Below are positions 19,953 to 29,231 of a DNA stretch of 62,280 bases, piece after piece (position 1 is the first letter of the stretch; each line of letters starts with the position of its first letter). The DNA is from Fidelibacterota bacterium. GTDB lineage: Bacteria; Pseudomonadota; Alphaproteobacteria; Rhodospirillales; Rhodospirillaceae. Below the pieces are notes generated by a model. The model was not told where the DNA came from. It did not search any database and worked only from the letters and a program-made list of their open reading frames with translations. The position numbers and the translations under genes were made by a program. Where the stretch lies: NCBI GenBank assembly GCA_947476275.1, contig CANJPQ010000023.1, positions 1 through 62,280 on the forward strand, read 5' to 3'.

Positions 19953-20534
19953 ATGCCGATCTTTGCGAAGATTAGAGTGTATCACATCAGCCTCCTTGTG
20001 CTGACGGCCCTCACGTATCTAACGGGCGAGTTCGGCGAGGTTCACGAATGGCTGGGGTATGGTGTGGCAGGAATAATCGTAGTGCGGATAATTTGGGGGT
20101 TGGTGGGCCCGCGACAGGTCGGCATTTCCCACTTCTTTCCGCACTTGGACGCGCTTCGGAAATCGCGACTTGGCGATCCTGCGGTGAGCCGTCTCCTCAT
20201 CTCTATCGTGGCTGCCCTTCTGATTACCACGACGGCGACCGGGATCCTTCTTGAGGAGCCTGCAGACCAAAAGCTCTCTGCAACGCAGTCTTCCACCACC
20301 TATGCGGCCCCCGCAGCGGCGGTGGCTGGGCAAAACGGCGTGCTTGTATCAGCGGCGAGAGCCGATGACGGTCACGACCGGAAGGGCACCGAGGAGGGTT
20401 GGCTTAATGAGTTGCACGAACTTGCAGCCAATTTGCTGGTCCTGGCGGTTGCTGCCCACGCGCTCTATCTCTTCATCTTTAAGCGTGAGTTGGCTCTGTA
20501 CATGCTGTTCGTGCGGGAGCCCAAGCGCAGCTAG
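19953..20534 (+). CDS. Cytochrome b561 family protein
   Basis: 193 aa, four membrane helices. Candidate haem ligands are His10 (VYHISLL), the His of GEVHEWLGYG, and two in NELHELAANLLVLAVAAHAL. The spacing matches prokaryotic Ni/Fe-hydrogenase-type b561 cytochromes. An Ala-rich, Asp-rich loop (ARADDGHDRKGTEEGW) lies between helices 3 and 4. The start has GGGAGG 8 bases upstream and excludes a longer open frame. It probably passes electrons between quinone and a periplasmic partner. It lies 105 bases after the ATPase and before the molybdenum hydroxylase genes. Confidence 0.85.
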   Translation: MPIFAKIRVYHISLLVLTALTYLTGEFGEVHEWLGYGVAGIIVVRIIWGLVGPRQVGISHFFPHLDALRKSRLGDPAVSRLLISIVAALLITTTATGILLEEPADQKLSATQSSTTYAAPAAAVAGQNGVLVSAARADDGHDRKGTEEGWLNELHELAANLLVLAVAAHALYLFIFKRELALYMLFVREPKRS

Positions 20535-20582
20535 ATCTGCCTAGCGCGGGCAACCCTATACTTTAGAACTAGCGTCGGCGCC

Positions 20583-20606
20583 GTGCGACGTGCGATTGCG
20601 TCGCAC
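20583..20606. promoter_or_regulatory. Inverted repeat upstream of the iorA-like gene
   Basis: GTGCGACG-TGCGATTG-CGTCGCAC, perfect 8-bp arms. No T-run follows, so it is more likely an operator or rho-type end of the b561 transcript than an intrinsic terminator. Confidence 0.35.
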
Positions 20607-20730
20607 GCGCTGCCACACACGCCAACCTTTGTGCGCGCACCGCAACCAAGGCCCTGCGCAAGACGTATGTGCATGAATATAGTGCGTTGCGCTTTCGGAG
20701 CGCCGTGCACTCGCCTCGAAGGAAACGCGC

Positions 20731-21177
20731 ATGCTCACGCTCAAGGTCAATGGAAAAAGCTACACGGTCGACGCGCCTGACTCGACGCCGCTGCTATGGG
20801 TATTGCGCGACCATATCGGCCTGACCGGTACGAAGTACGGCTGCGGCATCGAGGTGTGCGGGGCTTGCACAGTGTTGGTGGACGGTGAGGCCGAGAAATC
20901 CTGCGATATGGAAGCGCGGGAAGCGGTGGGCAAAAACATCACGACGATCGAGGGCCTGTCACCCGACGGATCGCATCCGGTTCAGAAGGCATGGGTGGCC
21001 GAACAGGTGCCGCAATGCGGCTTTTGCCAGTCCGGGATGATCATGTCGGCGGTCTCGCTGCTGCGCCGCAAGCCGAACCCGACGGATTCCGACATCGACA
21101 GCGGCGTTAACAATCTATGCGTCTGCGGCACGTACCAGCGCGTGCGCGCTGCCATCCATCGCGCGGCGAAGGGCTGA
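20731..21177 (+). CDS. iorA: (2Fe-2S)-binding subunit of isoquinoline 1-oxidoreductase-type enzyme
   Basis: 148 aa. The plant-ferredoxin cluster motif is [17 protein letters not shown] plus a downstream Cys (SCDM); the second [2Fe-2S] domain has [11 protein letters not shown] and [11 protein letters not shown]. This two-cluster layout defines the small subunit of xanthine-oxidase-family molybdenum hydroxylases. It moves electrons from the molybdenum site of the large subunit encoded 10 bases downstream. No FAD subunit is nearby, so electrons must leave to a cytochrome or quinone carrier, for which the neighbouring b561 is a candidate (inference). Confidence 0.92.
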   Translation: MLTLKVNGKSYTVDAPDSTPLLWVLRDHIGLTGTKYGCGIEVCGACTVLVDGEAEKSCDMEAREAVGKNITTIEGLSPDGSHPVQKAWVAEQVPQCGFCQSGMIMSAVSLLRRKPNPTDSDIDSGVNNLCVCGTYQRVRAAIHRAAKG

Positions 21178-21187
21178 GGGTCGCATC

Positions 21188-23458
21188 ATGACGGGCACCA
21201 TCTCCACACGTGATGACGCGGCGGTCGATTCCTTCGATCGCCGTGGCTTCCTGCAACGCAGCGGCGCGGCCGGTCTGCTCTATGCATTTTCGATCGTCGC
21301 GCCGGTGCGCGGCGCCCGCGCTGCCGGTCCCAGCCAGCCGATCGGCGCATTCGTGCGAATCGGCGCGGACGAAAACGTGACGATCCTGGTCGGCGTATCG
21401 GAAATGGGCCAGGGCATAGCTTCGGGCATCGCTCAGGTCGTCGCTGAAGAACTCATGGTGGATTGGTCGCGGGTGTCGGTCGAGACCGTGAATGCCGGCA
21501 CCACCTACGGCAATCCGTTCCTGCGCGGCACGCAAGGCACGTTCGGCAGCCTGTCGATGCGTGGCTACTTCGCGCCGATGCGCAAGGCCGGTGCGACCGT
21601 GCGTGAAATGCTGCGCGCCGCTGCGGCGCAGGCGATGAACGCGCCCCTCTCCTCGCTGATCGCCGCCAACGGCCGCGTGAGCTCAGCGTCGGGCACCATG
21701 ACCTATGGTCAACTTGCAGCTTTGGCCGCGCAGCAGACACCGATGGACAAACCGCCACTGCTGGGAACCGGCAGGTATGTCGGCGTGTCGCTTCCACGTA
21801 CCGACATCCCCGCCAAGACCACCGGCGCTGCCATCTTCGGCCTCGACGTGCGTTTGCCCGGCATGCTGTATGCGGCGGTTGTGAACAGTCCGGTGTTTGG
21901 CGGAACCGTTTCGGGCGCCTTGCCGCCCACGCCTTCCGGCTCGGTCGCGGTCGTAGGGCTGGACACCGCCGTCGCAGTGATCGCACGCGATACCTACACG
22001 GCTTTCCGCGCCGCCCAGTCGTTGGCGGTGAAGTGGCAGCTTCCGGCCGGCGCGAGCGGGGTCTCAACCGCCAGCGTGCTCACCCAGGCGCAAGACCTCA
22101 TGGCGACCGGCGAAGTGCAAACCGCCGAGACCGTGGGCGTCGCCCAGGGGACGATTGTCGCAGCCGGCACGCCGCTGGATCGGACCTACAGTTTCCCGTA
22201 CCTCGCCCATGCCTGCATGGAGGTACTGAACTGCACCGCGCTGGTCACCTCTACAAGCTGCACGATCTGGGCCCCGACGCAGGCACAGACGAGCACGGCA
22301 GCGACCGCGGCGCGCCTCACCGGGCTGCCGGCCTCGGCGATCACGGTGAATACGACCCTCCTGGGCGGCGGTCTTGGCCGCAAGATCGAGCAGGACTTCA
22401 TCAGCCAAGCGATCCGAATCGCGCAAACCGTGCCCGGCACGCCGGTCAAACTCACCTGGTCGCGAGAGCAGGACTTCGGCGCCGACCAGTATCGCTCCGC
22501 CGCGCTGGTACGCGCGCGTGCGAGCGTGGATGCCGTGGGCAATGTCTCCTGGTGGACCCGTCTGGTCGCACCGTCCTACGCCTATCAACACGGCGGCAGC
22601 ACGGGGATCGACTTCATCGCCATCGCCGGCGCGACGGGGCTGCCGTACGCGTTCGCCGGCAAGCTGGTGGAATATGTACGCCATCCCGCGGCCGTGCCGG
22701 TCGGCTCCTGGCGCGCGATTGGATGTTCGATCAATACATTCGTGGCGGAGACCATGGTGGACGAGATCGCCGCCGCAGCCGGCAGCGATCCCTTGGCCTT
22801 TCGCCAAAAATTGCTGGCGGATAATCCACGCGCCCTCGCCGTGGTGAATGCGGCCGCATCCCTCGCGAATTGGACGACCCCGCCGGCCGCGGGTCGCGCG
22901 CGCGGCCTTGCGTTCTGCTTCTCGGACAACGCGTACGTCGCGATGGTCGTTGAATTGTCTCAGCCTACCGCCGGCAGTTTGCGGATCTTCACCGTTTCGT
23001 GCGCGGTGGACGTGGGCATGGCCGTGAATCCGGATAGCGTCATCGCGCAGATCGAGGGCGGCGTCGTGCATGGCCTGAGCGCCGCCTTGTGGGGCGAGGT
23101 GCCCATCAGCAACGGCCGTGCGAGCGTGCGCAATTTCAACAACTATCGCATGGTCCGCATGCGCGACATGCCGACCATCAACGTCCGCCTGATCGACGGC
23201 AATCCCAACTCGCTCGGCGGCGCGGGGGAGATCAGCGTGCCGCCCGTGGCGCCCGCGATCGCGAATGCGGTGGCGCGCCTGACAGGCCAGCGCCTGCGGT
23301 CGCTGCCGTTGCTCCGTGCGCTGACGGGAGGCGGCACGTCCTCGGGCTCGACATCCGGGACGGCGGGTTCCGGGAGCGGCTCCGGCAGTTCGGGATCGAC
23401 GAACCGTTCGGACTCACGCGGCACCGGAGATCGTTCCGAGCGTGGTGAGGATGACTGA
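21188..23458 (+). CDS. iorB: Molybdopterin-binding subunit of isoquinoline 1-oxidoreductase-type enzyme
   Basis: 756 aa. A Tat-type N-terminus (DRRGFLQRSGAAGLLYAF) suggests export with the small subunit. Molybdenum-site signatures: VGVSEMGQGIASGIAQVVAEEL, TLLGGGLGRKIEQDF, PVGSWRAIGCSINTF, and GGAGEISVPPVAPAIANAV with the catalytic Glu. The family oxidises N-heterocycles or aldehydes by water-derived hydroxylation. The C-terminal ~45 residues are a Gly/Ser/Thr-rich low-complexity tail that such proteins usually lack. No XdhC-type maturation gene is in the window. Confidence 0.9.
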   Translation: MTGTISTRDDAAVDSFDRRGFLQRSGAAGLLYAFSIVAPVRGARAAGPSQPIGAFVRIGADENVTILVGVSEMGQGIASGIAQVVAEELMVDWSRVSVETVNAGTTYGNPFLRGTQGTFGSLSMRGYFAPMRKAGATVREMLRAAAAQAMNAPLSSLIAANGRVSSASGTMTYGQLAALAAQQTPMDKPPLLGTGRYVGVSLPRTDIPAKTTGAAIFGLDVRLPGMLYAAVVNSPVFGGTVSGALPPTPSGSVAVVGLDTAVAVIARDTYTAFRAAQSLAVKWQLPAGASGVSTASVLTQAQDLMATGEVQTAETVGVAQGTIVAAGTPLDRTYSFPYLAHACMEVLNCTALVTSTSCTIWAPTQAQTSTAATAARLTGLPASAITVNTTLLGGGLGRKIEQDFISQAIRIAQTVPGTPVKLTWSREQDFGADQYRSAALVRARASVDAVGNVSWWTRLVAPSYAYQHGGSTGIDFIAIAGATGLPYAFAGKLVEYVRHPAAVPVGSWRAIGCSINTFVAETMVDEIAAAAGSDPLAFRQKLLADNPRALAVVNAAASLANWTTPPAAGRARGLAFCFSDNAYVAMVVELSQPTAGSLRIFTVSCAVDVGMAVNPDSVIAQIEGGVVHGLSAALWGEVPISNGRASVRNFNNYRMVRMRDMPTINVRLIDGNPNSLGGAGEISVPPVAPAIANAVARLTGQRLRSLPLLRALTGGGTSSGSTSGTAGSGSGSGSSGSTNRSDSRGTGDRSERGEDD

Positions 23459-23477
23459 CCCCGCATCTGTCGCGCGT

Positions 23478-23567
23478 GAGAGGTATTACTGTATGTAGGC
23501 GATACGTTTACTGAGACTGAGGAAATCCAAACGCCCCGGCGGGAGACGGCCGGGGCGTTTTCTTTTG
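23478..23567 (+). repeat. glnA-tail repeat, degenerate copy 4, with terminator
   Basis: It reads E-R-Y-Y-C-M-stop (TAG at 23496-23498), matching E-M-Y-Y-S-V-stop of glnA at three residues, followed by GGCG-ATA-CGTT at the stop-codon hairpin position. Most of the middle is lost. It ends in a perfect 11-bp terminator AACGCCCCGGC / GCCGGGGCGTT with a T-rich tail. It starts 20 bases after the iorB stop. The terminator is certain; the relation to copies 1-3 is weaker. Confidence 0.5.
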
Positions 23568-23938
23568 GGCACGTTAGGCTAACGTGCCGCGGGAATATTG
23601 CGTGGCGACACGCCTCTCCGGTATACCCGCACGGGGCTTTGCATTCTTGGGGGATGGGGTGAGTCAGGCCGTGCAGCCGCAAGGCGCGCTTGAACAGGCG
23701 TCGGCGGACGATCTCGGGACTCCTGATTTCGTCAGTTCGCGCTTCGCGGCGACAATGCACGCGGCGGGGCTGGACTCCGATTTCAAGAAGGGCGTCACCG
23801 GTATCATCACAGACGATATCCCCGCGCTCCGGCGCGCAGCGATGGCCGCGCAGCGCGCGATTTGAACGCGGCCTGGATCGATCAGGTTATAAGCACTATT
23901 GTCAAAAGATTGCGCCACGGCGGACGATTGGGGACGTA
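23568..23938. other. Intergenic stretch with one weak open frame
   Basis: A 93-codon open frame on the plus strand (23584-23865) ends DDIPALRRAAMAAQRAI, but it has no ribosome site and is mirrored by open frames on the minus strand. I do not call it a gene; it could be a decayed coding segment. Confidence 0.3.
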
Positions 23939-25171
23939 ATGACTGCAGAGACCTCTGAACTCCGGCGCGGATGGCCGATGGTGCTCACGGCGTCCGTCGG
24001 CGTCGGCACGGGACGCACGGCCCTGTTCATCTTCTCGACCGGCGTGTTCACAAAAACCCTTCAAGAGGAATTCGGCTGGGGCCGCGGCGATGTCCAGTCG
24101 ATGATCGCCGTTGCCACGGTCGGCGTTCTGCTGGCCTCCCCGATCGTCGGCCAATTGATGGACCGCGTCCGGTTACGACCTCTGATCATGACGTCGACCC
24201 TTGCCATCGGCATCACTTTCGCGCTGATCGGGCCGCTGACCAATTCGCTCCTGACTTTCTATGGCCTTGCCTTCGTGTGTTCGGTCCTTGGGTCCGGCAC
24301 CCTGCCGGTCACCTGGAGCCGCGCAATTTTCGACTGGTTTTCGGTGCAGCGGGGCCTCGCGTTGGGTCTGGCCTTGATGGGCAGCGGCCTCGCGTCTTTC
24401 CTCATGCCCTCTTATGCGGCCTGGCTGCTCACCAACTTCGGATGGCGCATGGGCTATGTCGGGATTGGCCTGCTGCCGTTGGTACTGTCCCTCCCGCTCA
24501 GCTATTTCTTCTTGAAGCCGCCACCGGAGAAGGCCGCGGCGGCCGTGCGGCGGGAAGCCCAACACGGCATCAGCCTGCGCGAGGCGGTGCGCGGGCACCG
24601 CTTCTGGGTGATCGGGCTCAGCTTCTTCCTGGCCAGCTTTGCCACTGGCGGCATTGTTGCCCATCTCGTACCGATGATGACCGATCGCGGCTACGATCTG
24701 CGGACGGCGGCCTGGATCGCGGGCGCGCAGGGCTTGGCGGTCGTCGCCGGGCGCGGAGTGACGGGTTATCTCCTCGATAGATTTTGGGGTCCAGCCCTGG
24801 CGGCGGTCGTGATCGTACTTCCCGTCATTTCGTGCCTCGTGCTCGCGGGCGGTGTGCAGAGCACGCCTGTAATGCTCGCGTCCGTCATTTTGGTCGGCTT
24901 TGCCGCCGGTGCCGAATTCGACATGGTCGCGTTCCTGACCGCGCGTTACTTCGGGCTGAAGCACTTCGGGTCCCTCTACGGCGTCCTGTACGCGTTCTTT
25001 GTCAGCGCCTCCGGGTTTGCCCCAGGCCTGTTCGGCAAGGCGTTCGACGCCACCCATAACTACACGCTGATCCTCAACGCCTCAGCCGTCGCGCTGGTGG
25101 TGGGCGGGGTCATGGTGCTGTTTCTGGGACGCTATCCGGTGGAAACGTCGGTGGGCCATCACGAAACCTAG
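23939..25171 (+). CDS. MFS transporter (OFA/monocarboxylate-like)
   Basis: 410 aa, 12 hydrophobic segments. The start at MTAETSELRRGWPMV is preferred because it directly precedes the first helix and has a GGGGA site; the open frame extends far upstream without membrane character. Seen: the A-type loop LMDRVRLRPLIM, a helix-4 to 5 section (TWSRAIFDWFSVQRGLALG) typical of monocarboxylate/oxalate-formate-type carriers, and the second-half loop GYLLDRFWGP. Substrate probably an organic acid (inference). It stands alone between the repeat zone and tex. Confidence 0.85.
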   Translation: MTAETSELRRGWPMVLTASVGVGTGRTALFIFSTGVFTKTLQEEFGWGRGDVQSMIAVATVGVLLASPIVGQLMDRVRLRPLIMTSTLAIGITFALIGPLTNSLLTFYGLAFVCSVLGSGTLPVTWSRAIFDWFSVQRGLALGLALMGSGLASFLMPSYAAWLLTNFGWRMGYVGIGLLPLVLSLPLSYFFLKPPPEKAAAAVRREAQHGISLREAVRGHRFWVIGLSFFLASFATGGIVAHLVPMMTDRGYDLRTAAWIAGAQGLAVVAGRGVTGYLLDRFWGPALAAVVIVLPVISCLVLAGGVQSTPVMLASVILVGFAAGAEFDMVAFLTARYFGLKHFGSLYGVLYAFFVSASGFAPGLFGKAFDATHNYTLILNASAVALVVGGVMVLFLGRYPVETSVGHHET

Positions 25172-25390
25172 GGCGCAGCGCAACGATCGCGCACACGTCG
25201 GGCGCGACACCGCGCCATCTACCGGGCGCCGCCGCGCGTTCGAGCTGCCGCGGCGCTGGATGTTATCCACAGTCCGAATCGATAGCCCACTGCGGTCGGG
25301 GCCGGCGCGTAAAGTCAACGAAGGAAACTTCTTGGCATCGGCACGGCACTGCTCTTATCTCCCCGCCCCGGCGTACATATTAGGGACACG

Positions 25391-27700
25391 ATGGCTTCGA
25401 ACACTTTGCGGATCGCGCGCATCATTGCGGCGGAGATCAATGCACGACCCGAGCAGGCCACGGCCGCCATTACGCTTCTCGACGAAGGCGCCACAGTTCC
25501 CTTCATCGCGCGCTACCGTAAGGAAGTGACCGGGGCGCTGGACGACACCCAACTGCGCACCTTGGCCGAACGGCTGGTGTACCTGCGCGAACTGGAAGAG
25601 CGGCGCGAGGCGATCCTGACCTCGATCCGCGATCAGGGCAAACTCACCGAAGACCTGGAGAAGAAGATAGCGGCCGTCGAGACCAAGGCGGAACTCGAAG
25701 ACATCTACCTGCCCTTCAAGCCCAAGCGCCGCACCAAGGGCGAGATCGCTCGCGAGAACGGCCTTGGTCCGCTGGCGGAAGCGATCCTGGCGGATCGTAG
25801 CGCGATCCCTGCTGAACTCGCCGCGGCTTACATCGGCGAGAAGGTCGCGGATGTGAAGGCCGCCCTGGACGGCGCGCGCGACATCCTGACCGAGCAATTC
25901 GCCGAGAACGCCGATCTGGTCGGCCGTTTGCGCACCTACATGAAGGAGCGTGCCGTGCTGCGCTCCCGGGTGGCCGAGGGCAAGCAGGCCGCCGGCGCCA
26001 AGTTCTCGGACTATTTCGAGCACAGCGAACGCTGGGCGACCGTGGCCGGCCATCGCGCGCTCGCCATGCTGCGCGGCCGCAAGGAAGATTTCCTGCTGCT
26101 CGATGTCGAGATCGATGCCGAAGACACGTCTGCCGTGAAGCCGGTCGAGCGCATGATCGCCGCGGAGTACGGAATCGCCGGTCGCGGCCCCGGCGATACC
26201 TGGCTGGCAAGCGTCGTCACCTGGACATGGAAGGTGAAGCTGTCCCTGCACCTCACCATCGATCTGATGAGCGCTTTGCGCGAACGCGCGGAGGCCGAAG
26301 CCATCCAGGTGTTCGCCCGCAACCTCAAAGACCTGCTGCTGGCAGCACCCGCCGGCTCCCGCGCCACCATGGGGCTGGACCCAGGTATCCGCACTGGCGT
26401 GAAGGTGGCGGTGGTGGACGATACCGGCAAGGTGCTGGCGACGACGACGGTCTATCCGTTCCCGCCGAAGAACGACGTGCGCGGCACGCAAGTCGAACTC
26501 GCCGCGCTTCTCCGCAAACACAACGTGGAGCTGATTGCCATCGGCAACGGCACCGGCAGCCGCGAAACCGAAAAGCTGGTCGCAGAGATGTTGGCGGCCC
26601 TGCCCGCACCCAAACCGACCAAGGTGATCGTCAGTGAGGCCGGTGCGTCGGTGTATTCGGCGTCGGAGACGGCGGCGAAGGAGTTCCCTGGGCTGGACGT
26701 TTCCTTGCGCGGCGCAGTCTCGATCGCGCGCCGTTTGCAGGACCCGCTCGCGGAACTGGTGAAGATCGAGCCTAAGTCCATCGGCGTCGGCCAGTACCAG
26801 CACGACGTGGACCAATTCCGCCTCGGCAAATCCCTGGAAGCCGTTGTGGAAGACGCCGTGAACGCCGTGGGTGTCGATCTCAACACGGCCTCGGCGCCGT
26901 TGCTGGCGCGCGTCTCGGGGCTCACCGCCTCGCTGGCGGAGGCGATTGTCGGCTATCGCGATGCCAACGGCCCCTTCCCCAATCGGAAGGAGCTATTGAA
27001 GGTGGGCCGCCTGGGCCAGCGCACCTTCGAGCAGTGCGCCGGCTTCCTGCGTATTCCGAATGGGGTTGAGCCGCTGGATGCCTCGGCCGTTCACCCGGAA
27101 GCCTATGACGTGGCGAAAAAGATCGTCGCCGCCTGCGGACGCGACGTGCGCGCGCTCATGAACGATGGCGCGGCGCTCAAGGCGCTCGATCCAAAGGTGT
27201 TCGTGGATGAGCGCTTTGGCTTGCCGACCGTGCGCGACATCATCGCGGAGTTGGAGAAGCCGGGCCGCGATCCGCGCCCCAGCTTCAAGACCGCTACATT
27301 CGCCGATGGCGTGGAAGAGCTCAAAGACCTCACGCCCGGGATGCTGCTGGAAGGCACGGTCACCAACGTGGCGGCCTTCGGCGCGTTCGTCGATATCGGC
27401 GTGCATCAAGACGGGTTGGTGCACGTTTCACAGCTCGCGGACAAGTTTGTCAAAGACCCGCACGAGGTGGTGAAAGCCGGCGATGTCGTCAAGGTGCGCG
27501 TGCTTGAGGTGGACCTCCCGCGCAAGCGCATTGCTCTGTCCATGAAGAAGGACTCCGGCGGACCGGCGGCGCGGCCCGAGCCGAGCATGCGCGACAATTC
27601 CGCACGCCGTCCGCAGATGCGCACGCCTCAACCGCCGCCGCGCGCGCCCGAGCAAGGCGCGTTCGGAGCTGCCTTCGCGGAAGCGCTGAAGCGCAAGTAG
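25391..27700 (+). CDS. tex: Transcription accessory protein Tex (S1 RNA-binding)
   Basis: 769 aa, full family length. Seen in order: N-terminal helical domain with [38 protein letters not shown], the YqgF/RNase H-like core ([16 protein letters not shown]), the helix-hairpin-helix part ([16 protein letters not shown]), and a C-terminal S1 domain ([19 protein letters not shown]). A short basic Pro-rich tail follows. Tex binds nucleic acid and affects transcription and stress tolerance; it is conserved in most bacteria. A single-gene unit. Confidence 0.97.
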   Translation: MASNTLRIARIIAAEINARPEQATAAITLLDEGATVPFIARYRKEVTGALDDTQLRTLAERLVYLRELEERREAILTSIRDQGKLTEDLEKKIAAVETKAELEDIYLPFKPKRRTKGEIARENGLGPLAEAILADRSAIPAELAAAYIGEKVADVKAALDGARDILTEQFAENADLVGRLRTYMKERAVLRSRVAEGKQAAGAKFSDYFEHSERWATVAGHRALAMLRGRKEDFLLLDVEIDAEDTSAVKPVERMIAAEYGIAGRGPGDTWLASVVTWTWKVKLSLHLTIDLMSALRERAEAEAIQVFARNLKDLLLAAPAGSRATMGLDPGIRTGVKVAVVDDTGKVLATTTVYPFPPKNDVRGTQVELAALLRKHNVELIAIGNGTGSRETEKLVAEMLAALPAPKPTKVIVSEAGASVYSASETAAKEFPGLDVSLRGAVSIARRLQDPLAELVKIEPKSIGVGQYQHDVDQFRLGKSLEAVVEDAVNAVGVDLNTASAPLLARVSGLTASLAEAIVGYRDANGPFPNRKELLKVGRLGQRTFEQCAGFLRIPNGVEPLDASAVHPEAYDVAKKIVAACGRDVRALMNDGAALKALDPKVFVDERFGLPTVRDIIAELEKPGRDPRPSFKTATFADGVEELKDLTPGMLLEGTVTNVAAFGAFVDIGVHQDGLVHVSQLADKFVKDPHEVVKAGDVVKVRVLEVDLPRKRIALSMKKDSGGPAARPEPSMRDNSARRPQMRTPQPPPRAPEQGAFGAAFAEALKRK

Positions 27701-27709
27701 CGCGGGGGC

Positions 27710-28330
27710 TTAGACCTTCGCCCGCAGATACGTGGTGATCATGTCGGCGAACCAAGCCTCGAACCGCTCTGCGGCGGCGCGATCCTTGGCTCCCGGGCCA
27801 CTGTGACGCATGCGCGGTCCGACCAATGCTTCGCCGAACGCCGCAATGGCAGTGAGGTGTACGACAGCGCGCGTGTCCTCAAGATCCGGCGGATGGCCGG
27901 GCCGTGCGTGTTTCACCCGCTCCGCATGGAGCGCCTCCACGATCGCTTCGACCGCAGCGCTGCCGCCGGGCGACGGCGGTGTCTCGGATTGCGTGAGCCA
28001 CAGCATGCGCTGGGCGAGGCCTTCACGATAAGCCGCGAACGTTGCCCGCACGCCGCCAGTGCCCGGCCCCATGCGCGCAACAACAACCGTCTTCAGCGCC
28101 TCCACGGCGCGCGCGTTGAGCGCGGCAACGAGCCCTTCTCGGTTCCCGAAGTGATGCAGGATGGTGGGATGGGACACGCCGGCGGCGCGGGCGACGTCCT
28201 GCAGCCGGAGGCCGGCCGGACCCTCTGCGCCCATGCCGCTCTCCGCTGCATCCAGGATCAGACGGCGCGCCTCATCCGGCGTGCGGCGGATTCTATGCGG
28301 AGCGGCAGACTTCGCCTTGGCTTTGGGCAT
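27710..28330 (-). CDS. TetR family transcriptional regulator
   Basis: 206 aa. The helix-turn-helix domain is residues ~15-65: RRLILDAAESG, LRLQDVARAAGVSHPTILHHFGNREGLV, the typical TetR recognition helix. The C-terminal ligand domain is divergent. The start at MPKAKAKSAAP is favoured; the 18-codon longer frame covers the promoter. It is divergent from the COQ4-like gene with 66 bases between them, which hold its own promoter and a small palindrome, so it likely represses itself and the COQ4 gene. Confidence 0.9.
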   Translation of the reverse strand: MPKAKAKSAAPHRIRRTPDEARRLILDAAESGMGAEGPAGLRLQDVARAAGVSHPTILHHFGNREGLVAALNARAVEALKTVVVARMGPGTGGVRATFAAYREGLAQRMLWLTQSETPPSPGGSAAVEAIVEALHAERVKHARPGHPPDLEDTRAVVHLTAIAAFGEALVGPRMRHSGPGAKDRAAAERFEAWFADMITTYLRAKV

Positions 28331-28346
28331 GTATATTTCACTATTG

Positions 28347-28384
28347 ACAATTTTGTATATAACGATCAGAACGACAGCATTCAA
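28347..28384 (-). promoter_or_regulatory. tetR promoter and operator candidate
   Basis: On the minus strand TTGAAT (28384-28379), 17 bases, then TATATA (28361-28356) form a well-spaced promoter. Immediately downstream, ACAA-TT-TTGT (28347-28356) is an inverted repeat where a TetR dimer would block the start. The AT-rich block stands out in this GC-rich DNA. Confidence 0.55.
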
Positions 28385-28396
28385 CTAGGCTCCGTC

Positions 28397-29083
28397 ATGA
28401 CCGAACAAATCGCAATAGACACCCGCTTGCGCCCTCTCGAGGCGTTTCGCGCCATGCGACGCTTGATGGTGCACCCGGACGATACCCGCGAGGTGTTCAA
28501 CATCTTCCGCGCGTTGCGCGGCCGTTCCGGCGTAAAGACGTTTCTCCGGTTTGCCGCCAGCTGCTCGGGCCAGGCGATCCTGCGTGAGCGTCCGTCGCTG
28601 CTCGATGCGTTGTCGAATCGCGCTGCGTTGCGCGACCTCCCTGCGGGCTCGGTCGGCCGCACGTACCTCGGCTTCATGGAAAAAGAGAACCTCTCCGCCG
28701 CCGGGTTGGTCCAGGCGTCGGAGGATTGGGATTTGGAACCGGTGCCGCCGGACCTGAACTTCTTCCGCGCCCGCATGCGTGACGCACACGACCTTACGCA
28801 CACCCTGACGGGGTATGGCCGCGACCCGCTCGGTGAACTGTGCCTGTTGGCCTTCATGTACGCCCATACCAGAAACTTCGGCATGGCGTTCATGGTCATG
28901 ATGTCGTGGTCGAAGCTCCCCAAGCCCGCGCGCACCGCTGTAAAGGAAGCCTGGCGCAATGGTCGCAAGGCTGTGTGGTTCCAAGACCAACCCTACGAGA
29001 CGCTGCTGTGGCGTCCTTTGGATGAGGTGCGGCACGATCTGAAGATCGCCCGTCCGTCACAGTACCTCGCCCTCGTGGGCTAG
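28397..29083 (+). CDS. COQ4-family ubiquinone biosynthesis protein
   Basis: 228 aa. It has the family's metal-binding motif H-D-x-x-H-x11-E, here HDLTHTLTGYGRDPLGE, in the usual central position, and the following LCLLAFMYAHTRNFG helix. In eukaryotes Coq4 organises the CoQ synthesis complex and acts on C1 of the ring; bacterial homologues are less studied. The ATG at 28397 is chosen because the longer open frame crosses the divergent tetR gene. Control by the adjacent TetR regulator is unusual for a house-keeping quinone gene. Confidence 0.85.
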   Translation: MTEQIAIDTRLRPLEAFRAMRRLMVHPDDTREVFNIFRALRGRSGVKTFLRFAASCSGQAILRERPSLLDALSNRAALRDLPAGSVGRTYLGFMEKENLSAAGLVQASEDWDLEPVPPDLNFFRARMRDAHDLTHTLTGYGRDPLGELCLLAFMYAHTRNFGMAFMVMMSWSKLPKPARTAVKEAWRNGRKAVWFQDQPYETLLWRPLDEVRHDLKIARPSQYLALVG

Positions 29084-29116
29084 CGCCGTCGCGCCACGCG
29101 CGTGTCATGACGCAAG

Positions 29117-29148
29117 ATGCCCCGACAAAAGTTCGCCGGGGCATTTCC
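29117..29148 (+). terminator. Terminator after the COQ4-like gene
   Basis: ATGCCCCG / CGGGGCAT, 8-bp perfect arms with a 12-base loop, followed by TTCCGTTT. It lies 34 bases past the stop codon. Confidence 0.7.
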
Positions 29149-29231
29149 GTTTCAGGCACCCCTTTAGTTGTCAGCCTGTGGCGCAAGATGTATGCCAGTA
29201 TCCGATCGTCGCCCCATGCGAGAGAAGCCAG

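Noticed and set aside
23584-23865. 93-codon open frame behind repeat copy 4
   Set aside because: No ribosome site, opposing open frames, no recognisable domain.
25263-25271. Perfect DnaA-box sequence (also at 9482-9490 and 46375-46383)
   Set aside because: Three 9-mers spread over 37 kb are only slightly more than chance and show no origin-like clustering.
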